From contig OU015569.1 in NCBI GenBank assembly GCA_907165135.1, positions 1,736,001 through 1,800,000 on the forward strand: DNA of 64,000 bases. Reading direction: 5' to 3'. Each line of letters opens with the position of its first letter. Positions within the stretch are counted from its first letter, which is position 1. The notes under the pieces are model-generated. The model did not search any database, was not told where the DNA came from, and was given only the letters and a program-made list of their open reading frames with translations. The DNA is from Oikopleura dioica (taxonomy: Eukaryota > Chordata > Appendicularia > Copelata > Oikopleuridae). A program made the translations under genes and the position numbers. Below, one piece after another: positions 26,811 through 38,970 of this stretch.

Positions 26811-29800
26811 TCAGTCTCCGCCGTCGAGATCGTTCTTCTGATTCGAATTCATTTCGATCTTCTTCGCCCGGAGTGCTGCTAGACGCGCTTTTCGCTCTTC
26901 ATCCCGCTTCTTTTGCGCTTCGATTTGAGCGGGCCTAAACTACAGTAAGAAAAGAAAAGGCAAAAAAGCACTCACGATTTTTTAGCTGGAGTTTTTCCTG
27001 CTTTCTTCTTCACAACTTTCTTTGGCGCTTCTTTTTTCTCAACCTTAAAATTTAATTAATTAATTCCAAGAAATTATAGAGTTTGACAAACCTGCCAGCT
27101 GTTTTCCTTGAGTTTCTTGATGTTTTGGCACTTTTCCTTCATCTGGTCGACTTGGATGTTGACTAGCTCCCAAAATCCGACCAGGTCTTCTTCAGTTGGC
27201 GGCGCGACTTCGTCTTTTTTCAACGGTAATTCGCCCTTGGCTTTGAGGCACAAATTGCGGAATTGTTTGCCCAGTTTATCCTGGCATAGGAGTCGGCAGC
27301 CTCCGACTACGGCAGTTATTTCGTCTTTGATGTCAAGCGGGATTTCCTAAAAATACGTTGTTTCTTTTGGCAATTATGGCAGATCTCTGATACCCTCTAG
27401 TCACTAGAGTCACTAGTGGGTTAACTGTAAGGTCACTGATCTCAAATAAGCTGCATAATGAGTTAAATGGAGATAAAAATGAAATTCTACCTCAACGAGT
27501 TAATTATGTTTAACTTACCGATGGTTCTGTGGTGAGAAACGCTTCGACCTCAGTTGCCGCCGCTAGAATTTGCGAAATGGTGGAGTTAAGCTCTTGCAAT
27601 AACTCATCGGCCTTTTCGTGCGTAGCGTTCTTTTCGCCCTTCTCTCTCTTCTCGGAGGAGTCATTTTTCATCTCATTTGAAATTACTCTGTTTGAGCTTT
27701 CTGAGCTGCTGCCGCTGCTTTTCGCGGAGCCTCGCGAACCGCGCCGAGTAGTAGCAGCACTCACTTCACTATTCGTGTGATTGGCAGATGGAGACTCTGT
27801 AGTTTTTTCTTTCTGAAATGCAAACACCGTCCCGACGGGGATGTCGTCATAGCTCCGCGGCGTTGCTTTCGCCGAATCGTCTGAACAGGGTAAAATAATT
27901 ACGTTTGCTTTCCGACACTTATCAAAGGAGATAAACGCAGCCCGCGCGTATTTGGTCACTTGAGTGAACAAATACTAGTCTAAATGGCCAAAAAGTGGGC
28001 ATTTACACCAAAAAAGTGACCGGAAGAGTCATAAATGACCATATAATAGCATAACAGGCTACGATAGGGCATAAATAAACAGCGAGAAGGGCAAAAATGG
28101 TCGAAAAAGCTTACCTATGTTAGGAACATCGTCAAGTGCAAGCGGCCTGGTCATGCTATCGTCGAGCGGCTGGTCGTTTTCATTTTCCAAATGCTGGGCG
28201 TCGGAGGAGGAGAGGTTGGAAGGTTGAATCTTTGGAATGGGAAGACTTTCTGATAAGTTGAGCTCTCCGGTTTCAACTTGTGGCGGCGCATCTCGCGCGG
28301 TTTCCTCTTCGGAGGTGTTGCTCTCCCGCTTCAGAGGAAGCTTACTGCCAGCGTCGACTTCGTTCCCGTTGATGTCTGTTGCATCTGGCTGCATTTGATC
28401 ATTTTTCTCGAGTGATTTCTGAAAGCCCGGATTAAAATTTATCAAAGCAGCATTTATTTGTTTATTGCGCCCAGAGGAGCTTCCGATCATGATGAATTTA
28501 TTGCCCCTTACTAGTAGTTAGTACCTATGCTTTAGTTTGAGTAGCTATAATACCTTGAGTATCTCCCTAGAAAATTCTCTAACTCGTGATAAACGAAGCA
28601 ATAAAAAAGGTATTCGTGAAGGAGAATCACATTTTTCTCAGAGCAGCTTCAACTAATAAAAAAAGTGCTGCACTAAATTGATTGTGACGTGTTTTAGGAA
28701 AACAGTAGCTTTGTCAATTATTTACAGAGCACTCTTTAATCACCTCATAAAAAGAAAAACTCAGTCATACTTGAATGAAAGCACGCTCGTATTTAGTTAG
28801 ATCTTGACATCAATAAAAGTAGAATTATTAGGACCTTATTCTTAAATGAAATGAGCAAAATTATGGCTGTATGCTTCGAATAAATTTGAAGACAAATGTA
28901 ATTACATATATCAATCACAGTTATAAATCATCACCAAAAAACAACAAATTAATACTTGAAACTTCAACTTAGCCCTCGCGAAAGCCTAAAGTAGCGAGAA
29001 TGGGAGCAAGTACTTACGAATCCGCACAAATATCCGAGGAATTTCATGGCGCTCTCTTTGACAACAAAAATGAATAAAAACAAAGTGGCATGGAGCATGA
29101 AGCTAGCAACGAGTGGAGCAAGTCATCATCTCTTTGCGACACAATCACGGGCCCTGTGCGAGTGTGAGTGCGACCTGATGACAAAGCTTTGACGAGCACA
29201 ATAAGACGGGGGGCGATAAACTGGACCGACAAAAAAAATATTTGCTAAGGCCATTAGGGGGCGCACAGGGCGGCAAGAGTAGCATATTGTCTTCGCTTTG
29301 ATCGAATAACCTTTCTTAGAAATTAGGAACAATAATTTAGTAATGAACACGCCGCAGGCCATGTGGCTAATCGATTCCTCCGCCCGCCGAAGAAAAAAAA
29401 ATCGGAGGGATCATTGATTTTCCCGCAAAGTTGATCCGCTAATAAAATAATTAACTCTGTCTTTGCTCAATAGTCAAAAAGTCGAAAATACTGTAGTGAA
29501 AGCAAACAAGTTTAACTTCAAGAAGAAAAATTTTCAAAAATTGAATCAAGGAAGACAATTTTCCCTGCACCACTTTTCGGTAAAATAATGTTCAAAATAA
29601 TATTGAAGAATAAAATAAAAAACGTACCTCTTCTACTTGAAAGTCGGCAAAAGCACTTGGGTCTTGCGAGACCCGCCTGGAGGAGCGTGAATCTTTGGAA
29701 GATTTTCTTGATTTTGAGTCCCTCGATTTCGAGCTGTCTTTCCTTTTCAGTCCCTTGAATACCGAGTTGAACCACTTGGAGCCGGACTCGACCACCCTAG

Positions 29801-29834
29801 CCGAGGGCTGGGGCTTCGAGGAGCGCGCCCCCAT
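26811..29834 (-). CDS. DLGAP/GKAP-domain protein
   Basis: DLGAP (SAPAP/GKAP) proteins are scaffold or, in DLGAP5/HURP, spindle proteins. The C-terminal GKAP domain is clear on exons near 27100-27350: EIPLDIKDEITAVVGGCRLL, KQFRNLCLKAKGEL, EEDLVGFWELVNIQVDQMKE, LKENSW, then basic KK(V/A)-rich exons and the end KIEMNSNQKNDLDGGD. Upstream exons (27510-27890 and 28120-28418) are Ser/Glu-rich and disordered. I join these to a first exon at 29628-29834 starting MGARSSKPQ, since its GAG|GTACG donor and the TTCAG acceptor after 28419 agree in phase; the intron would be 1209 bp. MGxxxSK fits an N-myristoylation signal. If the join is wrong, the start would be 28490 (MIGSSSG) and 29628-29834 would be another gene. 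TTTTTTTAG precedes the 29834 start. Confidence 0.72.
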
Positions 29835-29943
29835 TCTAAAAAAAGGCGGATGTAATGACCCTTGCCGGGATTAATTTTTTTTTCTTCTCATTCAAATTCT
29901 TTCTCGTTCACAAATAGTTGGCCAAAAACACAGAAATAGTAAG

Positions 29944-30914
29944 TTACTCCATCGCTGCTTGCTCGACCGGGAATCTTTTGTCTTCGCCGCGGACACTTTC
30001 GAAATCCGGCACCACCTCCAAATCCTTCGGCCTCACATACGTTCCAAGACCAGCGGCTGCTTCCGCTTCTAAAAAAACGATCAAACTATTATTCTGAAAA
30101 TCTCTTTTTTTTACCTTTCTGAGTGAATGGTGCGTCCTTGAGCTTTTTGACCTGTTGCTTGTGCTTCTTTGATCGCAAATGTTCTGTCAGTGCTTGTCTG
30201 TTGATCATGTGACGGCTGAAAATAAAATTTTAATTAAGACTTTCTTTGAATGGAAGCTAATTTTAATCCGATTACGAGCTCTTATCAGGAATCATGTTTT
30301 TGTCAAGTCGCCAATAATCCATGTCAGAAGGCAAAAAAGCTGGCAACTACTGATAATTCAAACCATAAAAACAATCGGCAATTACAAGCAGCGCAGTAAT
30401 CTAGAGCTCTAAATCTCTCTGTGTCAGTTGATGATAAGCGCATCTGCTCCGGGCGTGCGGAAGGTACGCCACGGGGTCGGCAAGGGCGCTCCTGCGGCTT
30501 ATGGAGTCACCTAAAGGCGAGCAAGAGGTGCTAGGGGCCATCTGATGACACAATTTCTCTCTCACGACTATTAATTTGGCTTCCGGTTATTCGAAATCAA
30601 GGAAGAGAACCGCGGGAAAATGAATTAATCTAGACGATTATAGTTGATAAGCCCTTTGATCATTAGCTGGATTAGACTTCTTACTCGCAATGTAAGCAAT
30701 AATTCTGTCCAGCTCCAGGAAGATCGTCGTTTAACGAAGGATCGGCAACGAGCGCAGCCACATTCTCGGGCTTGAAGTTCTCGTGAATTTGGTCCAAGTG
30801 CAGAACTTTGGTTTCGAACTTGGTCTTGAGGTAGTGTGACTCGGGCTTGACGGTGCCCTTCTTTTTCTTGGCGCCTTTGCCTTTACCTCCTCTCTTTCCC
30901 TTTCGTTTAGCCAT
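29944..30914 (-). CDS. znf593: Zinc finger protein 593 (BUD20-type)
   Basis: A 60S ribosome biogenesis/export factor in yeast (Bud20); the metazoan form also binds DNA. Three exons: one ending at a GTAAG donor near 30682, a second from about 30215 to 30116, and a third to the stop at 29944. The start is highly basic (MAKRKGKRGGKGKGAKKKKG). HLDQIHENFKP and DDLPGAGQNYCLHC lead into a C2H2 finger split by an intron (C-x2-C, then H-x5-H in LTEHLRSKKHK), followed by EAEAAAGLGTYVRP, all family signatures. ACAG lies 3 bases before the start. The next gene begins 109 bp downstream, as in an operon. Confidence 0.9.
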
Positions 30915-31538
30915 CTTCTGTTTATAGTTCTGAGCCGATTTGCTGACGAGTTAACGGAAAAGTTCTAAAGGAAAATCCATCATGCCGCGCTCTTCCAGTT
31001 TTTTCAAAAAAGTAAAAACAAAGTTGTATAAAAATAATCTTGAGAAGGATAAAGCAGTGCATTTGTGAGATAGGAATATTACTGTAAGAAGGGGGAATGT
31101 TTGTTGACAGGTTGAGATCAGGATCTTCGGTCAGAGACTTTGGTTCTGAACCTGTCCTTGAAGTCGGCGCAGTTTTTGATTCGTTTTTTCGCTTTGAAAC
31201 TTGAGGTCTTTGATTTAGGATTAAAAAATGCTTTATTAATAATAGACTGAAAAGAAACTCATGAATTCGGAGCTCAAGAATGAAGCTTTATTTCCAAGAA
31301 AACCATAAAAACCACCTAGGTCTGATGAGTTTATATCTAATCTCAAGAAATACCGGCCGTTCTACAGCTCGTTTTGAGCGGTAGAATTACCACCGTGTCG
31401 TTTAAGAACTCGCTGGAACCACTTATTATGTTCCATTGAGTGTCATATCGACCGTAGATAGATGTTGTGAGATTCGCTAACGTTGAAGGATATTTTCACC
31501 TTCATGTTTGATGGTAGCCTCACCGACAGCTAATTTAT
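30915..31538. other. Intergenic, 624 bp, no gene recognised
   Basis: Between the CEP135 stop and the ZNF593 start. It holds AT-rich sequence with ATTAAA and AATAAA-like hexamers and short open frames without support. Confidence 0.5.
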
Positions 31539-34500
31539 TTAATCCCGAATGCCTGTAATTTGTCTTTTCAAGGACTCGATTTCTTGATCAGCGTCAGCGA
31601 CTTTGCTTCTCAATTCAATTCGATCCTCGTCCGCGGCGTCGGAGCGCGCGGCTGCGATCTTTGCCTTTTCAATTTGAACGTCTCGATCTGCCTCAAGCTC
31701 CGACTAATAAAATTTGCTAAAAAGCGAGACAACAAAGTTAACTTTTTCCTATAAGAAAGTGTCAATGAAGTGTTGTACTACAACAGTTGCAACACCAATC
31801 TAGAATATGAGAAACCTTGAGAAGCTCATTGGCGTATTGCTGCTCGCGAAGGGTGCGTATCGTCTGTTCCAAGGTGCGAACTGTATCTTCAGCAGAGCCC
31901 AGCTGTCGCTTTAGGCCTGCGATGGTCTCCCGGAGATCTTCTGCTACGGCTTCCTGCAAAATAAATAGATTCGACTCATTCGAGCTAGACTATTTGCCTT
32001 TTCGGTGATATGTTCCAAATGCAAGGCGATCTCCCTTGTAGTATTGTCAGAAGTAGACTGTAACTTGGCATTGAGATCCCTGGATCCTTCAAGAGCCGAT
32101 TGCAGAGCCGTACATTCGTCTGTCTTGTGCTGCAGAAGCTCCTCCAATTGACGAACATTCGATGAAAGTTCGCCAATGTTACCTTCGTTGACTTTCGAAG
32201 CTAGACACAATTATTGATCACCAAATCGGGAAAAGAGACTGACCATGAAGATGCTCCACAATTTCATTTTCCAGTTCAATCGCTTTTTGCGACAACTGCG
32301 TCTTTTCATTTTCTGTATTCTCCAAATGTCTAGACATTGCCTCATACTCGCTGATTACCGTACTAAATTATCAGATAAAACGTAAGAAAGGAAGAATCTA
32401 TTTTTACCTGAGATCGGTCGTTAGCTTTTGATTCGTTGCTTCTAGTTCGGCGATTTTATCGTTGAATACTGTCAGCTCGCGACGAGAATGGGTGAGTTGC
32501 ACTTCGATGCCGTTTATTTTTTCATCGTCGGTTTCGATCTTACAGGGTTTCAAACGATGTCATAGATAACGTCAGGTAACTGTATATATTGGCCCCTCTA
32601 TGTATTATTAATACAGTATTAGTCTTGTTAGATAAACAGGAACTATCTTTTGCATTCTTCTATATCATTTCATTAACGGGAGCCACCATTGACTGTAAAT
32701 AAATAATTTATTACTGGAATTCCTCGTATTCGTAAATAACGCAATAAGGATGTATACATCTCCAAATTCATATCTACCCGACAAATTGAGCACTGTGTGG
32801 CGGACTCTTTATACTCACAAATGCGAGCAAAACGCCACATCCAAATATTGGATTCCAAAAAAAGAATAGAGAATAAAAATGCGAGTCCTGGGCTTCGTAG
32901 TTTTTCTCAATTTTCTAAGTTTGCTTCAAGCAAGAGTAATTAACATATTCGACCTCCAACCTGGCCCTTCTGCGATCAATGTCCTCCCGAATAGAGCTCA
33001 ACCGCAGTTACAGTTACGATCGGCGAGTAAAAGGAGCATGGAGAGGCATGAAAAACTGCACGAAAAAGGACAAAACGAAAAAGAAAGATTGTCTCGCTCC
33101 AGGACGGCTGGTACATGCCGACGCATTTCTACGATCACGTGGGCTTTCTCATTTTCCACTCTCATTCTGCTGTCAACTCAAAGGTCTACTAATAAAGCTA
33201 CCTCACTGAAAAACGCGTTCAACCCGTTCCTTGCTCTTATAATCGTCTCTTTGTTCGACAGCAATGCCCAATTCTTTAGTCAACGCTTCGTTCTCACCTA
33301 CCAGAAGATCAACCTTTTCTGCCAGTTGTCGTTTCTCTCGGGATGCGTTTTCACGCGACGCGATGAGATCGCTTTCGATGGAGCGCTAGAATAGAATTAA
33401 GACCTCGTCGATCATCTATCACTTACCTTCTCTTCCAGTTGTTTTCTCGCTTGAGAAAGCTTTCTCTCTAAATCATCAACTTGATCATGAAGTAGCTCGA
33501 TTTCCTGCTTTAAATTCGCGATGAGCGTTTTTTGCTCGCCAGAACTATGTTCGCTAGTTTTTGCACTTTTCTCCAGCTTCACCAGTCGTTCTGATTTCTC
33601 ATCAAGCGCAATTGTCAACGCATCTTTTTCGCGATCGAGCGTGGTTACTGTATTCCGCAACTTGGCGTTTTCTTGGCTTAGATCGGTGTTGTTGGAGACT
33701 AGGACTTGCATTCGGCCTTCCAGAGCGTTGTTCTTTTCGACTTCGGCATCGAACTCCGATTGAAGCTGAAGTCCAGCTCATTTTTTGTTAAAAAAAGTTG
33801 ACGAACCTTTGATCGAACTCGCATCATTTCTCGGTTAGTAGAATCGGCTTGGGATCGCAACAAATGAACCTCGTCAAGATCGCATCGGACTTTTTCCGCC
33901 TCAGCTTTGAGGTATTCATTTGCATTTTTCAATCTAAGGGACTATTGATTTTGCAATCAAAAACGAAGCAACTGACCTGTAAGCATCAGCCTGTGCCTCC
34001 TCGAGCTTGGACTTCATCGCCGACTGCGCCATAAGAAGTTCTCGTCGTTCATTTTCGAGGAGACGGGCTCGATTTTCTAAGTCCTCGACACTTTGCTCGA
34101 GCGTCACTGTATCGATGATTTTGTTCTCTCGGTTGATTTTGACCTGTTCGAGGAGCGTGTCGCGCTCGCATTCGAGTTTTCTCAAATCATTGACGGCTCT
34201 GTCGCGCTCTTGTTGGAGTCGTTTGAGAATTGCCTCGTCGGAGGATTGACCTGGTGCTTTTCGCCCTTTGCTCGGCGAGTTTGTGATCACTTCGCGTCGG
34301 AGGGTCGCAAGTTCGTTGTTGGACTCAGCGAAGCTGAGCTCCAATCGGTCTCGCTCTTGCTGCAACACTTTCACATTGGCTGCTACCTCGGCATACTGTC
34401 GTTGAAGCGTGATCACTTCTTTTCGGGCTGCGTCTCGCTCGAGAACAATCGCTTCTACCCGCTCTGGCGTCACGACTTCATCACCAAGGCCGCCATTTCT

Positions 34501-35721
34501 CGCCGAAATCGTTCGATATGCATCCTGGTAAAAGTCTCGCTCCTTTCTCAGCGCAACAATATCTTCTCCAGGCTCAATGTCGCTTAGCAATCGCTGAAGA
34601 CGCTCCGAGTTTTCGCTCTCTCTACCGAGCTTGGCCGACATTTCCGTCAACTCGTCTTCCAACCCTCGGATTTTTCGTTCCAAGGTTTGCTTCTCTACAA
34701 GAGTCGAGTTATTATCGGCTTTAGCGACGGCCAGTTGTCGTTCTTTCTCCAACGCAGTTGCCATTTGGCCGATTTCATTGACCTCTGCTCTAAGTTTGTC
34801 ATTCTTAGAGCGGAGGCTTTCAATTTCAAGATTGAGTGATTCGGCCGACTCTTCTGCCTCAATTTGGGCTTCCTGAGCCAGTTCTAGCTGGAGGGTCAAC
34901 TGAGAAATGACCTTTTCAGACTGCTTAGCCGCTGCATCAATCGTTATCGCTGCTTCGGGGCGGCCACCAGAGAGTTGTCGTCGAAGCCGCTCGTTTTCCG
35001 TTTCAGTGAGTTCCTTTTGCTTCCTCAGATACTTCAGCCTGTCGTCGGACTCTTTTTTCGCATCACGGAGCTTGGCACATTCGCCCTCGAGCGCGTTGCA
35101 TCGCTGCTCTGCAATTTTGAGTACATCAGCGACGTAGAGATCATTGGCAGCTGGAATCGGCGTCGCCTTGAATTCGGAAAATGGAAGAGTATTGTCGAGC
35201 GTTATTCTCTGTCTTCGCGTGGTCGTGCTGCTCTTCTTTCCAGTCTCTGTAACGATTGCAGTGGCGCTTGCTTCCTGTAACTTACGTAGCTTTTCGCTCT
35301 TGGCGTATCCCTCTTTTTCCAGCTGTTTGATTTTCATGAGATACTGCGTGTTGAGAAAACGCAAATCGGAGTTTTCATTTTGAAGCTTTCGACCACGCTG
35401 CTGAAAGTTGGCCGATGTTTCCACGAGTTTATCCTTGATCGAGACAATGTTTTTATGAAGCTCATTATTTTCGCTCATCAATCGCGAGTTGTCCTGTCTG
35501 AACGGCTCCACTGTTTCCTCAAAGCTACTCGTCGTAACCGTTGGCTGTGTTTCGTGGAGAGGAAGCGGTTTCATCCGCGCCTTTTTGAGCGATTCAGTTG
35601 TGTGGACCAGATCGGCGAAAAGACGCTCGACGAGAGGAATACTGTCGATTCCGAGAGGAGCTTTGTAGCCAAACGCGTCTAGCCGCGATCTGACTGCGTT
35701 GTATTTTTCTTCGACCCCCAT
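31539..35721 (-). CDS. cep135: Centrosomal protein CEP135
   Basis: CEP135 (Bld10) is a long coiled-coil protein linking the centriole cartwheel to microtubules. The first exon runs unbroken from 35721 to about 33974 and starts MGVEEKYNAVRSRLDAFGYK, with LVERLFADLVHTTESLKKAR and FLNTQYLMKIKQLEKEG, close to the human N-terminus, which holds the microtubule-binding coil. The rest is heptad-rich, ending in exons near 31900-32200 and 31539-31705 (IESLKRQITGIRD). The segment 32540-33390 has weaker coding evidence and probably includes introns of 100 bp or more (for example near 32560-32880). ACTTCAG lies two bases before the start. CIAO2 ends 206 bp upstream on the same strand. Splicing of the 3' third was not fully worked out. 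Confidence 0.9.
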
Positions 35722-35927
35722 GTCTGAAGTCAGTAGCTTTAAGACATCTTTGAATTGAAAGGAAGGGAAAGTAGAATATAGGCTGAAATTATCATTTTTA
35801 GATGACCAAGGATATCACCGAGGGAATGAATCCTGGACTATGTACGCAGGGTAATTTTATACCCCTAGAATAGTATGTTTTAGGTGTATAGAGAAAATAA
35901 ATAGAATGGTGGACTTGGATTTGTAGT

Positions 35928-36605
35928 TCACTCAAAGGCGATACACTCATCAACTAGTTTCTTCATCGCTTCCTTCTCAATTGCAGCGGCAATTCTCTCT
36001 TAATCGATTTCGTTAACTAACTGTTCCCAGGAAGTGACGCGGAAGCTCCTTTTTTCCCGCGGTGGAATTAATCGTTTCTCACGTTGGAGCGTTTTTGATT
36101 ACCTTTATCATTTATCTGTCGATTGGAATCGTCTTCCTGTTGGAGCGTTCCCGGCCTAGCAAGTATTTTCAGCTTGTAACGGTAAGGAAAGTCGCGGCGG
36201 ATCTTCTCGCTGATGAATAATCCGATCATCGTGGAGAGGTGGCTTAGTTTGGGTTGTTCTTTGCTCGGTTCGAGTTCTCCTGCTCTTTCGAGGATTCCAT
36301 GAATGACCCTTCATCAGTGAGTGACTGTCGGCTTGTACCAAACCACCAAGTCGTAATAGTCCTCTCCGAGCTCACTCACTTCGATCCATTCTTCACGGAC
36401 GATATCGAGCTCTTCCAGAGTCTCTTAATCATCTTTACTACAGCTGGAGGGCTATTTACGAGCATCTTCAGAGAGATCAAGGGGACTAAAGGGACCTAGA
36501 GAGGTATTTAGGTACTTATGGAGGGGCCTTGAAGAACGTACCAGGTCGCTCTGGATCCCGAATCGGAGCGATCAAATCGTATAAATCCCCTTTTATGTCC
36601 GTCAT
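35928..36605 (-). CDS. ciao2: CIAO2 (MIP18/FAM96 family) iron-sulfur targeting protein
   Basis: CIAO2 passes Fe-S clusters to cytosolic and nuclear proteins with CIAO1 and MMS19. Exons give YDLIAPIRDPERP, ETLEELDIVREEWIEV, VVWYKPTVTHC, HLSTMIGLFISEKIRR, LARPGTLQQEDDSNRQINDK and ERIAAAIEKEAMKKLVDEC, colinear with human CIAO2A/B; the conserved Cys in the THC position matches the reactive cysteine. The intron 36243-36314 starts with AT and ends with AG: it is the only junction I found that gives THC-HLST in frame. Other introns are GT-AG, one with an AAG acceptor. Neither the A nor the B paralogue is clearly favoured. Confidence 0.92.
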
Positions 36606-37129
36606 CCTCTTTTCATGTCCTCTCTTTCTGAACTGGGTTTGCTCAAAAACGGTCAACAAGGAATTATTTCTTGAAATTGAATGAAGTATTAATGCTTAAT
36701 ACAAAATAGCTGTTTGGTTTATTAATAAAAAGGTCAAGGTCTTAAATCCAGTCAAAAAATATAAGTTTGTGAGTGTCAAACTTGAGAATTTATGGTACAA
36801 GTAGGATTTGATTGAAATTAAGGAAGCAGAGAAGAATAAAAGCTTATTTTTTTCGTGTGCGTGTTGTTTATCTCAGAAGAAATTGAATGTTTCATGATGA
36901 TGATTTTTTAGGTTTCAGCAAGAATGAAGAGTTCAGCGCTGGAGTGCTCTAGAATTGGAAAGAGATTAGTGTCTTACTAACAAATATTGAAAATAACGCC
37001 CGTTCAGTGGTTTTGAATCAACGAGAACTGCCTCGATTTAGACGCAATGTAGCTCTTTTTTGGGAAGAGGTAGATTTCGTCGAATTACAGTCAGCAATTT
37101 TGAGTCAAAATTCAGGCGCGTCTGCAGAC

Positions 37130-38970
37130 TTAGTACCTGGTCAGGAAAAGTCTCTCGTCGGCCTCGGAAAAGATAGGATTGCGTTTGTAGTTTTCGATCA
37201 TTTTGTCTAAACTTTCAAACTTGCGCTGTCCGATTTGATACTGATTGTCGATCAGTGAAACGCGGAAGTGTTTCACTTTCGTTCGCCCCTTCACCGAAAC
37301 CGAAAAGTTTCCTGCGACTTTGGAGCTTTCAGAAGGCCTAAGAAAAGTGTTAACCGAAATTGCGATTGAAGACCATCTTACCTAACGAGAAATATGCCTT
37401 CTGAAGCTGGCATGAGTTTGTTCTCGGCGATGCCACGAGAACTGACACTTTCGTGAAACCATTCTCGATCGGCGATTTCTGGATATCTGGAATTTTGGTG
37501 AAAGGACTCGGGTTGCGAGATTGGCTTTTCTTCTGGAACTGGATAGGTTTGCTCAATTACTTCTGTGTAGATTCTGGGGACGAGGCCGATCTGACCGTTT
37601 TGGTTTCGAGCGACCCACTTTCTTGAGGGTTCTTTTGCAATTTTCTTTTGGAATTTTTCGATAAATTACTCAAATAAGATTAATTAAAGGGCTGAGAAAC
37701 GCTTCAAAGCTTTATTTTTGACCCTTTCCCATTCAGGATCATCAGCGGGCTTGCCCAAGATCTCGAGCTCCTCGTTTTCTTGAAAAGGGAGCTCGCTCTC
37801 GTTCTGTCCCGCGAAAGGATAGAGGCAGCGCACATTCTCCAAAATCGGCGAATTGTGGTTGTAATTTTGAAGAATAGAGAGCTCGCTCTCAAGCGGCATT
37901 CCCGCGGCGTTGCTCTCCGCGCCAGCCTGAAAACACGCGCGATAAAGCAACTTATCAAATTATGTCACTTGTTATGCATATTTAATTTGAGGAGTAGCTT
38001 TTCATGTATTACCTGATCGTCGTTGTTTTCGGTTACGTAATTGGACGGGAACCATCCGTCTTCGCCCGTTTCCAAATTGCGTCCTCTCCACCACTTGTCC
38101 TCCGATTCCTCCAGCACGACGACCCTGTTCCCTTTCGTCAATTCCAGCTCGTCATCTCGCTGCTTTTCGTAGTTGTACTTGGCCACGACGCGTCTTTCCT
38201 GGCTGCCAGCGTCGCTCTTCGATTCTTTTGGCTTATTGTTGAAGCCGAAAGGCAGCTTCTTCTTTCGCGAAATGTAATTTGAAGGAACGTAACCAGTTTG
38301 TCCGTTTTTGTTGCGCACCTTCCACCAAGTCTTTGAATCGTCCAAAAGTGTCAGCGCCTCGTTTTTCGTCATTGACAGCTCGGAGTTATCTGAACAAGGA
38401 GAATAATGATCGTTTACGAATTCCTTTGTTATTCATCATTTGATCTATAATGGAAAATCATTAGTCTAGCAGCAGAAATGTTAATGTGTCCATTCGTTAC
38501 TCTTATATAACATTTTTACGGTAGATCTATGTCTGTAAATGAGTGGCCAGCAGACTGAAAAGACTAGCCCTTTACGGGAAGAATGACCCCAAACTGGGCT
38601 CGGCTACCTGAGTAGAGAACCACGCAGCTCAGGTCCTATAAAAGCTATAATCGAAAGCAGATTCTCAAACATATTAAATCTGTAATCTTACGCGGCTATT
38701 CATTATGCTTTTTTAGGACCCTGACTCAGTTTTCCTAAAGAGGTTGCCGAGCCCTGTCTCTAATATAAAATCAACTTTGGTTTTACGGGATAAATAGTAA
38801 TTACAAATTATTCGAATTCGTTCGAGTCTTCGCTTTTTCTGATGATTCTATCGAATAAAGGAAGCTTCCTTGATAATTCTATTAAAAGAACGATACTAGA
38901 ATTATTTGACACTCTCTAGGTATTTACTTTCTGCTTTGTAATCATATTTGGCTGTAACTTCTTCCATCAT
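37130..38970 (-). CDS. nck: NCK adaptor (three SH3 domains and one SH2)
   Basis: NCK couples phosphotyrosine receptors to actin regulators such as WASP and PAK. The first exon (38928-38970) encodes [14 protein letters not shown]; after a 537-bp intron with a MITE, the rest of SH3-1 follows ([21 protein letters not shown]), then SH3-2 ([33 protein letters not shown]), SH3-3 ([17 protein letters not shown] and, on a separate exon, [13 protein letters not shown]), and SH2 ([58 protein letters not shown]). FLVR holds the phosphotyrosine-binding Arg. The layout is that of NCK1/2. The stop at 37130-37132 follows LFLTRY. Confidence 0.94.
38594..38756. mobile_element. MITE of the CTGGGCTCGG family (copy A), in NCK intron 1
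   Basis: Ends match as inverted repeats: CTGGGCTCGGCTACCTGAGT at the left and, read inward from the right, CAGGGCTCGGCAACCTCTTT. Inner blocks AGGTCCTATAA and TTAGGACCCTGACTCAG complete the hairpin pattern shared with copies at 60478, 62349 and 51983. No target duplication is evident. Confidence 0.6.

Noticed and set aside
33521-35682. Many plus-strand open frames opposite CEP135
   Set aside because: They are shadows of a long coiled-coil exon; Ser/Phe/Arg-rich translations are what an antisense coiled coil gives.
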